Shown here one piece after another: positions 25,033-33,572 of a stretch of DNA of 64,000 nt; within the stretch, counting starts at the first letter, position 1, and every line of letters begins with the position of its first letter. The DNA is from JAJDNS01 sp963578825. Its GTDB lineage: Bacteria; Acidobacteriota; Vicinamibacteria; Fen-336. Under the pieces are notes generated by a model. The model was not told where the DNA came from. It searched no databases and worked only from the letters and a program-made list of their open reading frames with translations. The stretch covers positions 1-64,000 of the forward strand of contig CAUZDW010000009.1 in assembly GCA_963578825.1 (NCBI GenBank), written 5' to 3'. Made by a program: the position numbers and the translations under genes.

Positions 25033-27717
25033 TTGCCCCGAAAACGCATTGTCGTCGATGGTGCCCCGGTCGACTTCGAGACCGGTGACTCCCTCCTCGT
25101 GGCGATGCTCCGCGACGGGCGGCACCCGACCGGAAGGGGCTGCCTGTGCCTGGGCGGAGACTGCCCGCACTGCCTCGCCAGTGTCGACGGAGTCGGCTAC
25201 GTCCGCACGTGCCAGATCGAGGCGCGGCCGGGAACCGTCGTCGAGACACAACACAGGGACGGCGGTCGCCCTCCCCTGACGCGGCCGCTCGACGATGACG
25301 ATGCGCCGCCCGCGACTTCCTGTCCCTCCCCGGTCGCGCGGCACGTGCACTGCGACGTTGCGGTCCTCGGCCAGGGGGCCTCAGGGCAAGCAGCCGCGGC
25401 CGACGCGCGAGCGGCAGGCAAGAGCGTCGTCACCCTCGACGCCGCGGACGGCCAGGAGGTGATCGGGCTCTATGCCGGCCCCCTGGTCGTCGCGCGAACC
25501 CGTGAGGGCACGCTCAACGTCCACCCGCGCGACGAGATCGTCGTCGCAACGGGGGCGGCCGAGATCCAGCCGGTGGTGCCCGGGAGCGATCTGGGGGGGC
25601 TCGTCACCGCGCGCGCGGCCAGCGCCCTGGCGCAGAGCGGTGTCGACCTGGGACGCCTGGTCGCCGTCGGAGAGCCGCCGAGCGACATCGATTGCGTACG
25701 CGCCGAGGGAGACCTGGTCCGATTCGAAGGCGAGGAGCGGGTGCGCGCCGTGGTGGTTCGCGACACGACGGGACGCGAGCGGAGCTACACCTGCAACACC
25801 GTGTCGCTGGGTCTGGGACTCCATCCCCGGGACGCGCTGGCGCGCATGGGGCGCGATCTGCCGGTTCGGGTCGTCGGTGACGCCGCTCGGGACTCCGACG
25901 TCCCGCCGTGCCCTCGCACCGGGACCGTCTGTCCGTGCAACGGCGTGACGGTGGAGGATCTCGAGCTCGTGTGGGATCACGGCTTCCGCGAGCTCGAGCT
26001 GGTGAAGCGGGCGTCGCTGGCCGGAACCGGCACCTGCCAGGGTGCGGCGTGCCTGCCGCACGTGCGGAGCTTTCTTGCAGAGCGAGGCGAGACGCTGCCG
26101 GCCCCGTTCACCGCGCGACCGGTGACGCGACAGCTCACGATTGGCGAGGTGGCCGCCGGAGCCCATCACCGCCCCACGCCTCGCACCCCGCTGCACGACG
26201 AGCACGTGGCCCTGGGCGCCCACATGGAACGCTCGGGGGGCTGGTGGCGCCCCTGGACGTATGGCGATCCGCTGGGCGAGTACCGGGCCGTGCGCGAGGG
26301 GGTGTCGCTGGGCGATGTGAGCACACTCGGCAAGTTCCGGGTCTCGGGTCCCGACGCCCTGGCGCTTCTCGAGCACCTCTATCCGACGAAGGTAGCGAGC
26401 CTGAAGCCGGGCCGCAGCCGCTACGCGCTCCTCCTGGACGAGCGTGGATACGTGGTCGACGACGGCCTGATCTGCCGCGACAGCGAGACCCGCTTCACCC
26501 TGACGCTCACCACGGCGGGCTCGACCTTCGGAGAGCTGTGGATCCGGGACTGGGCCGAGTCGGAGGAGTTCGACGTTCGGGTGATCAACCAGACGGCGTC
26601 GCTCGGGGCGATCAACGTCACCGGGCCCCGTGCGGCCGACCTGCTGGCGCGGGCCGGGCTCGCCGAGCCGCCGGCCTTCGCCCGGCACGGGTCGGGAGAG
26701 GTGGCCGGAATCGACTGCCGCATCTTCCGGCTGAGCTTCACCGGCGAGCTGTCCTACGAGCTGCACCACGCCGCCGCGGACTCGGTGGCCCTGTGGCGGC
26801 GGCTCCTCGAGCTGGGCCGCAACCTCGAGATTCGGCCTCACGGGGTCAAGGCACTGCTGGAGCTGCGGCTCGAAAAAGGGCACATCGTCGTCGGGCAGGA
26901 CACCGACTTCGACTCCACACCGCGGCGGATCGATCACGAGTGGGCGGTCCGTCTGGACAAACCCGGCTTCGTGGGACGCCAGGCGGTGGAGCGCACGAAC
27001 AAGGTGCCCCTGGACCGCTGCCTCGTCGGCCTCGAGATGGACCGTCCCGCTCCCATCGAAGGAGCGGTGATCTGGAACGGCGCAGACTACGCAGGCTACG
27101 TCACCTCGGCCACCGCCTCCCCCACCCTGGACAAGGCCGTGATGCTCGGCTGGGTCGATCTCGTGGACGGCGAGCTCCCCTCCGACGTCACGATCGGTGG
27201 GCGCTCCGCCCGTCGCGTGCCCACGCCGTTCTACGACCCCGGCGGCGAGCGCGCTCGGGCGAAGGTGAGTGCCGTCTCGCGTCCCCCGATGCACGCCGAC
27301 GCCCCGGTGCCGAGCGACGGCGCCCGGAGCCGGTTCCGGCCCCTCGAAGCGACCCGGATCGTGGCCGCCCCCGAGGCACTCGACGCTGCCCCGTGGCCCG
27401 AGGGAACACAGGCCCTTCGGCTGGCCCCCGACGAGGCGCTCGTCCTGGGCCGGGTCCCGGCGGATGCGGTCTCCGACCTCCACGCCATCGTGGAGCGGGA
27501 GAGTGGATTTGCCGGGGCCTGGCTCCCGATGAAGGACGCCCTCGCCTTCCTCGCATGCGCCTGCCCGTTCGAGCTGCCCTCGGAACGACCGGCCTTCGTC
27601 CAGGGCGCCGTGGCGGAGATCCCCGCGAAGCTGTGGTTCGAGGCGGATCGCGTCCTGTTTGTCGTTCAGAGCCCGTTCGTCGCCGACTTCGAGGAGCGAA
27701 TGGACGGTGCTCCATGA
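25033..27717 (+). CDS. soxA: Sarcosine oxidase alpha subunit with gamma-like C-terminal fusion
   Basis: 894 aa. Part of heterotetrameric sarcosine oxidase, which demethylates sarcosine to glycine with transfer of the methyl carbon to tetrahydrofolate. Order: N-terminal ferredoxin-like domain (1-85) with clustered Cys (GCLCLGGDCPHCLASVDG); a short Rossmann domain with VLGQGASGQAAAADARAAG (110-290); a Cys-rich BFD-like segment (CPCNGVTVEDLELV, GTGTCQGAACLPHV); then the folate-binding GCV_T domains (about 380-750: GDVSTLGKFRVSGPDALALL, SFTGELSYELH). Canonical SoxA ends near PFYDPGGERARAK; here about 140 residues continue (LAFLACACPFELP, VLFVVQSPFVADFEERM) and resemble SoxG. No separate soxG follows. 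Start TTG at 25033; TGA overlaps soxB ATG. Confidence 0.88.
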   Translation: MPRKRIVVDGAPVDFETGDSLLVAMLRDGRHPTGRGCLCLGGDCPHCLASVDGVGYVRTCQIEARPGTVVETQHRDGGRPPLTRPLDDDDAPPATSCPSPVARHVHCDVAVLGQGASGQAAAADARAAGKSVVTLDAADGQEVIGLYAGPLVVARTREGTLNVHPRDEIVVATGAAEIQPVVPGSDLGGLVTARAASALAQSGVDLGRLVAVGEPPSDIDCVRAEGDLVRFEGEERVRAVVVRDTTGRERSYTCNTVSLGLGLHPRDALARMGRDLPVRVVGDAARDSDVPPCPRTGTVCPCNGVTVEDLELVWDHGFRELELVKRASLAGTGTCQGAACLPHVRSFLAERGETLPAPFTARPVTRQLTIGEVAAGAHHRPTPRTPLHDEHVALGAHMERSGGWWRPWTYGDPLGEYRAVREGVSLGDVSTLGKFRVSGPDALALLEHLYPTKVASLKPGRSRYALLLDERGYVVDDGLICRDSETRFTLTLTTAGSTFGELWIRDWAESEEFDVRVINQTASLGAINVTGPRAADLLARAGLAEPPAFARHGSGEVAGIDCRIFRLSFTGELSYELHHAAADSVALWRRLLELGRNLEIRPHGVKALLELRLEKGHIVVGQDTDFDSTPRRIDHEWAVRLDKPGFVGRQAVERTNKVPLDRCLVGLEMDRPAPIEGAVIWNGADYAGYVTSATASPTLDKAVMLGWVDLVDGELPSDVTIGGRSARRVPTPFYDPGGERARAKVSAVSRPPMHADAPVPSDGARSRFRPLEATRIVAAPEALDAAPWPEGTQALRLAPDEALVLGRVPADAVSDLHAIVERESGFAGAWLPMKDALAFLACACPFELPSERPAFVQGAVAEIPAKLWFEADRVLFVVQSPFVADFEERMDGAP

Positions 27718-28922
27718 ACGAGAACGTGGAGCGAACCATCCAGCTCTCCTGGGCGAAACCCAGGAAGAGCTACGATGTGATCATCGTCGGCGGCGGTGGG
27801 CACGGTCTCGCCACGGCGTACTACCTCGCGGCCCGGCACGGCATCACCAACGTGGCGGTGCTCGAGCGAGGCTACATCGGCAGCGGCAACTCGGGGCGAA
27901 ACACCACGATCATCCGGGCCAACTACGGCATCCCCGAAGCGGTTCGCCTCTATCAGCACTCGATGGATCTCTACGTGGGACTCGAGGAGGAGACCGGGCG
28001 GCCGTGCATGCACCAGCAGAAGGGCCTCCTCTGGCTGGCTCACAGCGAGATGGGTCTCCGCGCCGAACGCGCCCGGGCGGAGGTCAACAGCGCGTTTTCC
28101 GCGCAGACCGAGTTCGTCGAGCCCGAGGAGATCAAGAAGATCTGTCCGCAGATCGACCTGGAGGGCGGAGGCCTGTGGCCCGTCCTCGGAGGCACGTATC
28201 ACGTCCAGGGAGCCACCGCCCGGCACGATCGTGTGGTGTGGGCGTACGCCGAAGGCGCCATGAAGCGCGGAGTTCACGTTCACCAGCGCACACCCGTCAC
28301 CGGTCTGATGCGCGATGGAGGCCGGGTGAGGGGAGTGGAGACGCCGGCGGGACGCATCTCGGCCGGGATCGTCGTCTCCGCCGTGGGAGGTCACGTCACC
28401 CGGCTCGGAGCCATGGCCGGCCTGCGCCTGCCGATCCGCACCCATCCCCTCCAGGCCCTGGTCACCAACCCCTACCAGCTCGGGTTCGACACGATCGTGG
28501 CCTCGGGCGACCTCCTCTTCTACGCCAGCCAGACCGCTGGGGGCCACATGCTGATGGGCGCCGAGATCGACCGGCAGCCCAGCTACTCGTACCGCGCGGG
28601 CCACTCCTTCCTGCAGCACACCGCCCACCGTGCCATGACCCTCCTCCCCTTCCTGCGCGACCTCAGGGTCCTCCGGCAGTGGACGGGCGTGTGCGACATG
28701 AGCCCCGACTACTCCCCCATCATGGGCAAGACCGGCGTGGACGGCTTCTACATCACCACGGGCTGGGGCACCTGGGGCTTCAAGGCGATCCCGGCAGGTG
28801 GCGAGCAGATGGCCCGCCTCATCGCCGAGGGTGAGACCCCGGACCTGATCGCCCCTTTTGCCCTGGATCGCTTCGAGCGGGATCGGACCCTGGCCGACCG
28901 CGGGTCGGCCGGGACCCATTGA
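27714..28922 (+). CDS. soxB: Sarcosine oxidase beta subunit
   Basis: 402 aa. FAD-dependent amine oxidase subunit that oxidises sarcosine. DAO fold: dinucleotide motif VIIVGGGGHGLATAYYLAAR at about 22-41, then GYIGSGNSGRNTTIIRANYG, the flavin-linking and active-site region of SoxB, TYHVQGATARHDRVVWAYAE, and C-terminal DGFYITTGWGTWGFKAIPA. Length matches the family. The ATG overlaps the soxA stop (ATGA), so subunits are made in a fixed ratio. No signal peptide. Confidence 0.95.
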   Translation: MNENVERTIQLSWAKPRKSYDVIIVGGGGHGLATAYYLAARHGITNVAVLERGYIGSGNSGRNTTIIRANYGIPEAVRLYQHSMDLYVGLEEETGRPCMHQQKGLLWLAHSEMGLRAERARAEVNSAFSAQTEFVEPEEIKKICPQIDLEGGGLWPVLGGTYHVQGATARHDRVVWAYAEGAMKRGVHVHQRTPVTGLMRDGGRVRGVETPAGRISAGIVVSAVGGHVTRLGAMAGLRLPIRTHPLQALVTNPYQLGFDTIVASGDLLFYASQTAGGHMLMGAEIDRQPSYSYRAGHSFLQHTAHRAMTLLPFLRDLRVLRQWTGVCDMSPDYSPIMGKTGVDGFYITTGWGTWGFKAIPAGGEQMARLIAEGETPDLIAPFALDRFERDRTLADRGSAGTH

Positions 28923-28935
28923 GAGCGAGCAAAAC

Positions 28936-29166
28936 ATGATCCAGCTCCCTTGTCCCCACTGCGGCACCCGGCCCCTCGAGGAGTTCCTCTACGGCGAGGT
29001 CCCCGTGGTCCCGGACTCGATCACCGATGCGGACGCCCGGGACTTGGACCGGGGCTTCATGCACGACAACCCCGAAGGGCCCGTGACCGAGAGGTGGTTT
29101 CACGCCCTCGGGTGCCGGCGCTGGCTCACCCTCCGACGGGACACACGGACCGACGCGATCCTCTGA
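28936..29166 (+). CDS. soxD: Sarcosine oxidase delta subunit
   Basis: 76 aa, the small Zn-binding structural subunit. MIQLPCPHCGTRPLEEFLYG carries a C-x-x-C, and ERWFHALGCRRWLTLRRDT supplies the conserved His and third Cys. Family length is 80-100 aa. It follows soxB by 13 nt. Order here is A(G)-B-D instead of the common B-D-A-G. Confidence 0.93.
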   Translation: MIQLPCPHCGTRPLEEFLYGEVPVVPDSITDADARDLDRGFMHDNPEGPVTERWFHALGCRRWLTLRRDTRTDAIL

Positions 29167-29225
29167 GCCGCGTTCAACGCCCTGAGCTCAGGCGCCCCGC
29201 GGCGTGTCCCAGGGGGATCTTCGGC

Positions 29226-29255
29226 TGTCCAAACCGACCCAAGTGTCGATAGAAT
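29226..29255 (+). promoter_or_regulatory. Possible promoter for the peroxiredoxin gene
   Basis: TAGAAT at 29250-29255 matches the -10 hexamer used upstream of two other genes in this window; an 18-bp spacer separates it from a poor -35 (TGTCCA, 29226-29231). It would give a leader of about 100 nt before the ATG at 29361, containing the inverted repeat at 29288-29305. Confidence 0.35.
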
Positions 29256-29287
29256 GCTCCTTTGACTCTCAAGACAGAAGACAATTC

Positions 29288-29305
29288 CCCAATAGCGGTA
29301 TTGGG
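29288..29305. repeat. Inverted repeat in the peroxiredoxin leader
   Basis: CCCAATA-GCGG-TATTGGG, a perfect 7-bp stem with a 4-nt loop, about 33-50 nt downstream of the putative -10 and 55 nt before the ATG. It is in an A/T-richer stretch. It may be an operator for a redox regulator or an mRNA hairpin; there is no T-run, so termination is unlikely. Confidence 0.5.
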
Positions 29306-29360
29306 AGATTCTTGGCGCCATCCCCACGAGGGAGGCGCTCAGAATGACGCAGGAGGAACC

Positions 29361-30020
29361 ATGGGATTGAGCATCAATCAGGAAGCCCCTGATTTTTCGG
29401 CGCAGACGACGCAGGGCACCATCAACTTCCACGAGTTTGTTGGTGATGGGTGGGCGGTTCTCTTCTCCCACCCGAAGGACTTCACGCCGGTCTGCACCAC
29501 GGAGCTCGGATACGTCGCCAGCCTCCAGCCGGAGTTCGAGAAGCGCAACTGCAAGGTGATCGGTCTGAGCGTCGACAAGGTGAGCGATCACGAGGCCTGG
29601 TCGAAGGACATCGAGGAGACGCAGGGCCACAAGGTCAACTACCCGTTGATCGGAGACCCGGAGCTGAAGGTGGCGAAGCTCTACGGCATGCTGCCGGCCG
29701 AGGCCGGTGAGACCTGCGATGGGCGGACGGCCGCCGACAACGCGACAGTGCGCTCGGTGTTCCTCATCGGCCCGGACAAGAAGGTCAAGGCGATGCTGAT
29801 CTACCCGATGACCAGCGGCCGCAACTTCGACGAGGTCCTCCGGCTGCTGGACTCCATGCAGCTCACGGCCAGGCACCAGGTCGCCACGCCTGCGAACTGG
29901 AAGCAGGGCGACGATGTGATCATCGTTCCGTCCGTGTCCAACGAGCAGGCCAAGGACAAGTTCCCGGCCGGGTGGAAGACCCTCAAGCCGTACCTGCGGG
30001 TCACAGCTCAGCCCAAGTGA
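29361..30020 (+). CDS. 1-Cys peroxiredoxin (Prx6 type)
   Basis: 219 aa. Reduces peroxides in the cytoplasm. The peroxidatic Cys sits in HPKDFTPVCTTELGYV at about residue 47; the C-terminal extension (VATPANWKQGDDVIIVPSVS) and the lack of a C-terminal resolving Cys in the usual place mark the Prx6 subfamily; other Cys (KRNCKVIG, GETCDGRT) could contribute. The ATG at 29361 follows AGGAGG with ideal spacing; the longer open frame upstream covers the leader and has no coding look. H2O2 is a product of sarcosine oxidase, so its position right after soxABD makes metabolic sense. Confidence 0.95.
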   Translation: MGLSINQEAPDFSAQTTQGTINFHEFVGDGWAVLFSHPKDFTPVCTTELGYVASLQPEFEKRNCKVIGLSVDKVSDHEAWSKDIEETQGHKVNYPLIGDPELKVAKLYGMLPAEAGETCDGRTAADNATVRSVFLIGPDKKVKAMLIYPMTSGRNFDEVLRLLDSMQLTARHQVATPANWKQGDDVIIVPSVSNEQAKDKFPAGWKTLKPYLRVTAQPK

Positions 30021-30099
30021 GCCCGTCGCGCGGTTCGGGCCCCCGCCGGCACGCGCCGCGCACGGCCCTCTTGCAAGGGCATTCACAGGTTGGGGTGTG

Positions 30100-30756
30100 A
30101 TGAGCGTCTGCTGCAGCGGCTTCTGTGCGGCGGCGGAACAACAGTTCGACGCTCGCCGAGCGAAACGGGACGTCAGACGCTATCGGAGGAGGGGTCCCGA
30201 CGTCACCACGCGTCTCCTCCGGCGAGGTCTCGTGGCCGCGTCGCCCCTCGAAGGAACGCTCCTGGACATCGGGGCGGGCATCGGCCCGCTGACCTTCGAG
30301 CTTCTCGACGCGGGCATCGAGAGCGCCCACACCGTCGACGCCTCGCCGGCCTCCATCGCCGCCGGTCGTGACGAGGCTGCGCGGAGGGGCCGCTCTCCCC
30401 AGATCGAGTGGTATAGTGGCGACTTCGTCAGTCTTGCGAAGGGTCTGGCGACCGCGGACATCGTCACCCTGGACCGGGTCGTCTGCTGCTATCCCGCATT
30501 CGAGCCGCTTCTCGAGCAGGCCCTGGCGCACGCCAGGCGTTTCGTGGCCTTCTCCTATCCCCGCGACCTGTGGTACGTGCGGAGAGTCCTGGGGCTCGAC
30601 AACGGCGTCCGGCGCATCCGGGGCAACGCGTTCCGCTCCTTCGTGCACTCGACCACGTCGATGGAGGCCTTCGTCCGAGCTCGAAGCTTCGACCTCGTGA
30701 GCCGCAGCTCGTCCGTCGCCTGGACGGCCGACGTCTATGCCAGGGTGCGCTCATGA
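30100..30756 (+). CDS. SAM-dependent methyltransferase with Cys-rich start
   Basis: 218 aa. Class I methyltransferase: motif I LLDIGAGIGPLTFELLDAG at about 51-69, then TVDASPASIAAGRDEA and the post-motif ADIVTLDRVVCCYPAFEPLL. The N-terminus (MSVCCSGFCAAAEQQFDARR) is a conserved Cys-rich start of an uncharacterised methyltransferase group. Substrate unknown. Start chosen at ATG 30100, with an adjacent in-frame GTG one codon earlier. Its TGA overlaps the next gene's ATG. Confidence 0.85.
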   Translation: MSVCCSGFCAAAEQQFDARRAKRDVRRYRRRGPDVTTRLLRRGLVAASPLEGTLLDIGAGIGPLTFELLDAGIESAHTVDASPASIAAGRDEAARRGRSPQIEWYSGDFVSLAKGLATADIVTLDRVVCCYPAFEPLLEQALAHARRFVAFSYPRDLWYVRRVLGLDNGVRRIRGNAFRSFVHSTTSMEAFVRARSFDLVSRSSSVAWTADVYARVRS

Positions 30757-31928
30757 AGCCAGTCGCTGTCCTCTGCGTGGTCGCCGCGAGCTGGACGGCG
30801 TGCTCCCCGGCGCAGCAGAACGAGCCGCGGTCCCACGACGACCTCGCCAACCTCGGCGCGCACGGGGACATCCTGACCTGGACGCCCGCGCAGCAGCTCG
30901 CGGGCTATCGCAACATGAACCGAATCGCCCCGACCCGGGTGATTGCTGCCGGCGGCCGCCCCTATCCGCTCCCGGAACGCCCTCGCGACCTGTCCTCCGT
31001 GAGCTATCAGGTCGAGGGCGAGACCTTCGATCTCGCGGGCTTCCAGGCCTACAACCGCGTCGTCGGCCTGCTGGTGATCAAGGCCGGAGAGATCGTCTTC
31101 GAGGAGTACGACCGGGGCAACACGGCCGAGACCAGGTGGATCTCGTTCTCGATCGCGAAATCCGTGGTCTCCCTCCTCATGGGCGCCGCGATCCGCGAGG
31201 GCCGCATCGAGAGCCTCGACGACCCGGTCGCCGCCTATCTGCCCGGTCTCGAGGGCACGCCCTACGAGGACGTGACGCTCCGAAACGCGCTGCAGATGGC
31301 CTCGGGCGTCGAGTGGAACGAGGACTACGCGGACCCGCGCTCCGACGTGAGCACCTCACGGGGCACCGCCGCCGAACGCATTCGCTTCCTGGGCGCAAAG
31401 CCCCGGGTGGCTCCACCGGGAGACCGCTTCAACTACAACACCGGCGAGACCCACCTGGTGGGCGGCGTCGTCCGAGCCGCCGTGGGCAGCGACCTCGCCT
31501 CGTACCTCGCACAGAAGATCTGGAAGCCCTTCGGCATGGAGGCGGACGCCTATTGGCAGCTCGTCGAGCCCGGCGGCGCGGAGCACGGGGGTTGCTGCAT
31601 CAGCGCTACGCTGCGCGACTATGGGCGCATCGGCCTCTTCGCGTTGCGCGAGGGGGTGCTCCCCGACGGGACCCCCGTCTTGCCAGATGGTTGGATGGCG
31701 GAGTCGACGACGCCCTCGAAGTCGAACGACGGATATGGCTACCTCTGGTGGCTGAGCCACACGGGGGCCTACCGAGCCCTCGGGATCTTCGGCCAGGCCA
31801 TCTTCATCGATCCGGAGGAGAAGCTGGTCATCGTCACCCACGGGGCCTGGCCTCGAGCCACGGGGAAGGACCTTGCCGCCCATCGGGCCGCCTTCTTCGA
31901 GGCCGTCACCGAGGCCGTCGCCTATTGA
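30753..31928 (+). CDS. Serine beta-lactamase-like hydrolase, probable lipoprotein
   Basis: 391 aa. Penicillin-binding/esterase fold, usually an esterase or D-aminopeptidase rather than a true beta-lactamase. Nucleophile Ser and Lys in SFSIAKSVVSLL (S-x-x-K, about 145), YNTGETH as the second motif. N-terminal MKPVAVLCVVAASWTACSP has a lipobox-like TAC, giving a lipid-anchored Cys if processed. The first 80 residues before the fold (TWTPAQQLAGYRNMNRIAP) are typical for this subfamily. Start coupled by ATGA to the methyltransferase gene. Substrate unknown. Confidence 0.88.
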   Translation: MKPVAVLCVVAASWTACSPAQQNEPRSHDDLANLGAHGDILTWTPAQQLAGYRNMNRIAPTRVIAAGGRPYPLPERPRDLSSVSYQVEGETFDLAGFQAYNRVVGLLVIKAGEIVFEEYDRGNTAETRWISFSIAKSVVSLLMGAAIREGRIESLDDPVAAYLPGLEGTPYEDVTLRNALQMASGVEWNEDYADPRSDVSTSRGTAAERIRFLGAKPRVAPPGDRFNYNTGETHLVGGVVRAAVGSDLASYLAQKIWKPFGMEADAYWQLVEPGGAEHGGCCISATLRDYGRIGLFALREGVLPDGTPVLPDGWMAESTTPSKSNDGYGYLWWLSHTGAYRALGIFGQAIFIDPEEKLVIVTHGAWPRATGKDLAAHRAAFFEAVTEAVAY

Positions 31929-31963
31929 GTCCTGCCGGGAGAACGCTTCCAAAGGAGAACGCC

Positions 31964-33193
31964 ATGAAGAGAATCGCCGTCTCGGTCCTTTCGATCCTGC
32001 CCCTGGCAGCGCCTGCCGGCGCTCAGGTCGTGGGCGAGATCCTGCCGGCCTGGACCCCCGGCACCCTCGACATCCACCAGATCAGCACCGGCCGGGGAAA
32101 CTGCGCCTTCTTCGTGCTTCCCGACGGGACGACCATGCTGGTCGACGCGGGCGAGCTGACCCGAAGCGGGCCACGCCTGGCCCCGGCACGCCCCGATGAT
32201 TCCCGCCCGGCGGGCGAGTGGCTCACCCGCTATATCCGCCACGTGTCCACTCAGGGGCCGTCCCCGAGGATCGACTACGCCCTGCTCACCCACTTCCACG
32301 GCGACCACATGGGCTACGTGAGTGACGACTCCACGATGGCGGACTCGGGAGCCTATCGGCTCACAGGCATCACGCGGATCGGCGAGGAGATCCCGATTCG
32401 CAAGATGCTGGACCACGGCTGGCCGGACTACGACTACCCTTCGCCTCACGACAACGCCAGCGTCAAGAACTATCGGGCGTTCCTCGAGTGGCAGCAGGAG
32501 CACAACGGCCTCCAGCCCGAGCGGTTTCATCCGGGGCGGAACGACCAGATCGTGCTGCTGAGCGACCCGGAGAAGTATCCGAGCTTCGAGGTGCGCAACA
32601 TCATGGCCAACGGGGAGATCTGGACCGGGGTCGGCGACACGACCCGCCACCACTTCCCTCCCCTGGGCGAGTCGAACACCGTACGGCCCACCGAGAACAT
32701 GTCGAGCCTCGGCCTCCGACTCAGCTACGGAAGCTTCGACTACTTCACCGGCGGCGACATCCCCGGCATCGTGCTGGAGGGCCAGCCCGGCTGGTACGAC
32801 GTCGAGACACCCGTGGCGCAGGCAGTCGGGCCGGTCGACGTCAGCGTCCTGAACCACCACGGCTACATGGATTCCATGAACGCCTACTTCGTCGGCGCGC
32901 TTCGCCCGCGCATCTGGATCTTTCCGGTCTGGGACTCGGCACACCCGACACACCGCGTCTACTACCGCCTGCAGTCGACGTTCCTCTATCCGGGTCCGCG
33001 CGACATGTTCGCCACCAACATGCACGAGGCCAACCGCCTCGTGGTCGTGGGCCTCGACCGCCTCAAGAGCGATCGCGGGCACATCGTCATTCGAGTGGAA
33101 CCGGGAGGCGATCGCTACCACGTCATCATCCTGGACGACTCCGCCGAAACGTACGAAGTGACGGCTGTCCACGGCCCCTACGAGAGCCGGTAG
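31964..33193 (+). CDS. Secreted metallo-beta-lactamase-fold hydrolase
   Basis: 409 aa. Signal peptide MKRIAVSVLSILPLAAPAGA. MBL fold with the metal motif LLTHFHGDHMGYV (H-x-H-x-D-H) at about 108-120, MLVDAGELT before it and VLNHHGYMDSMNAYF after it. The layout resembles the ComEC/Rec2-type MBL domain without the membrane part, a group often of unknown substrate. Ribosome site AAAGGAG. It lies 35 nt after the serine hydrolase gene, so the two secreted hydrolases are probably coexpressed. Confidence 0.87.
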   Translation: MKRIAVSVLSILPLAAPAGAQVVGEILPAWTPGTLDIHQISTGRGNCAFFVLPDGTTMLVDAGELTRSGPRLAPARPDDSRPAGEWLTRYIRHVSTQGPSPRIDYALLTHFHGDHMGYVSDDSTMADSGAYRLTGITRIGEEIPIRKMLDHGWPDYDYPSPHDNASVKNYRAFLEWQQEHNGLQPERFHPGRNDQIVLLSDPEKYPSFEVRNIMANGEIWTGVGDTTRHHFPPLGESNTVRPTENMSSLGLRLSYGSFDYFTGGDIPGIVLEGQPGWYDVETPVAQAVGPVDVSVLNHHGYMDSMNAYFVGALRPRIWIFPVWDSAHPTHRVYYRLQSTFLYPGPRDMFATNMHEANRLVVVGLDRLKSDRGHIVIRVEPGGDRYHVIILDDSAETYEVTAVHGPYESR

Positions 33194-33282
33194 CTGCTTG
33201 CCTTGCTTGCCGGAGGCCTCCTGTTCCCGTATCCTCGTGTTCGTCGGGCACCGAGTTGAGTGCGCCGACAAAGGGGGTAGCC

Positions 33283-33540
33283 ATGGAAATGGTGGGAATG
33301 CTGCTGATGGCGGTGGGCGGCATCGTCATGCTGGTGTTCGGGATCATGGTCCTGATCAAGGCCTTCCAGGCAAGTGTTCTGTGGGGGCTGGGCAGCCTGT
33401 TCGTACCCTTCGTGATCCTGATCTTCGTCATCAAGAACTGGGATGACACGAAAAAGCCCTTTCTCTACTACCTCGGTGGCCTCGCCCTGCTCATAGTCGG
33501 GGGTGTGGTCGGAGGCATGGGCAGCGCCGCCAGCATGTGA
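33283..33540 (+). CDS. Small inner-membrane protein
   Basis: 85 aa with three predicted membrane segments (MLLMAVGGIVMLVFGIMVLI, LGSLFVPFVILIFVIK, LYYLGGLALLIVGGVVGG) and a short charged loop NWDDTKKP. Ribosome site AGGGGG close to the ATG. No recognised function. It converges on the 33573 gene with 32 nt between the stops. Confidence 0.75.
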   Translation: MEMVGMLLMAVGGIVMLVFGIMVLIKAFQASVLWGLGSLFVPFVILIFVIKNWDDTKKPFLYYLGGLALLIVGGVVGGMGSAASM

Positions 33541-33572
33541 GCCACTGCGCGCCGGCGTCGGGCGGCCCCGCT

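Noticed and set aside
25908..27710. Upstream part of a 1004-codon frame that ends in soxB
   Set aside because: Reads soxA out of frame; real soxB starts at the ATGA overlap at 27714.
30753..31928. Antibiotic-resistance beta-lactamase
   Set aside because: The S-x-x-K fold is shared with esterases; the second motif and the neighbours give no support for a resistance role.
30737..31960. Long N-terminal extension of the metallo-beta-lactamase-fold gene
   Set aside because: It shadows the serine hydrolase; the true start at 31964 has a ribosome site and a signal peptide.
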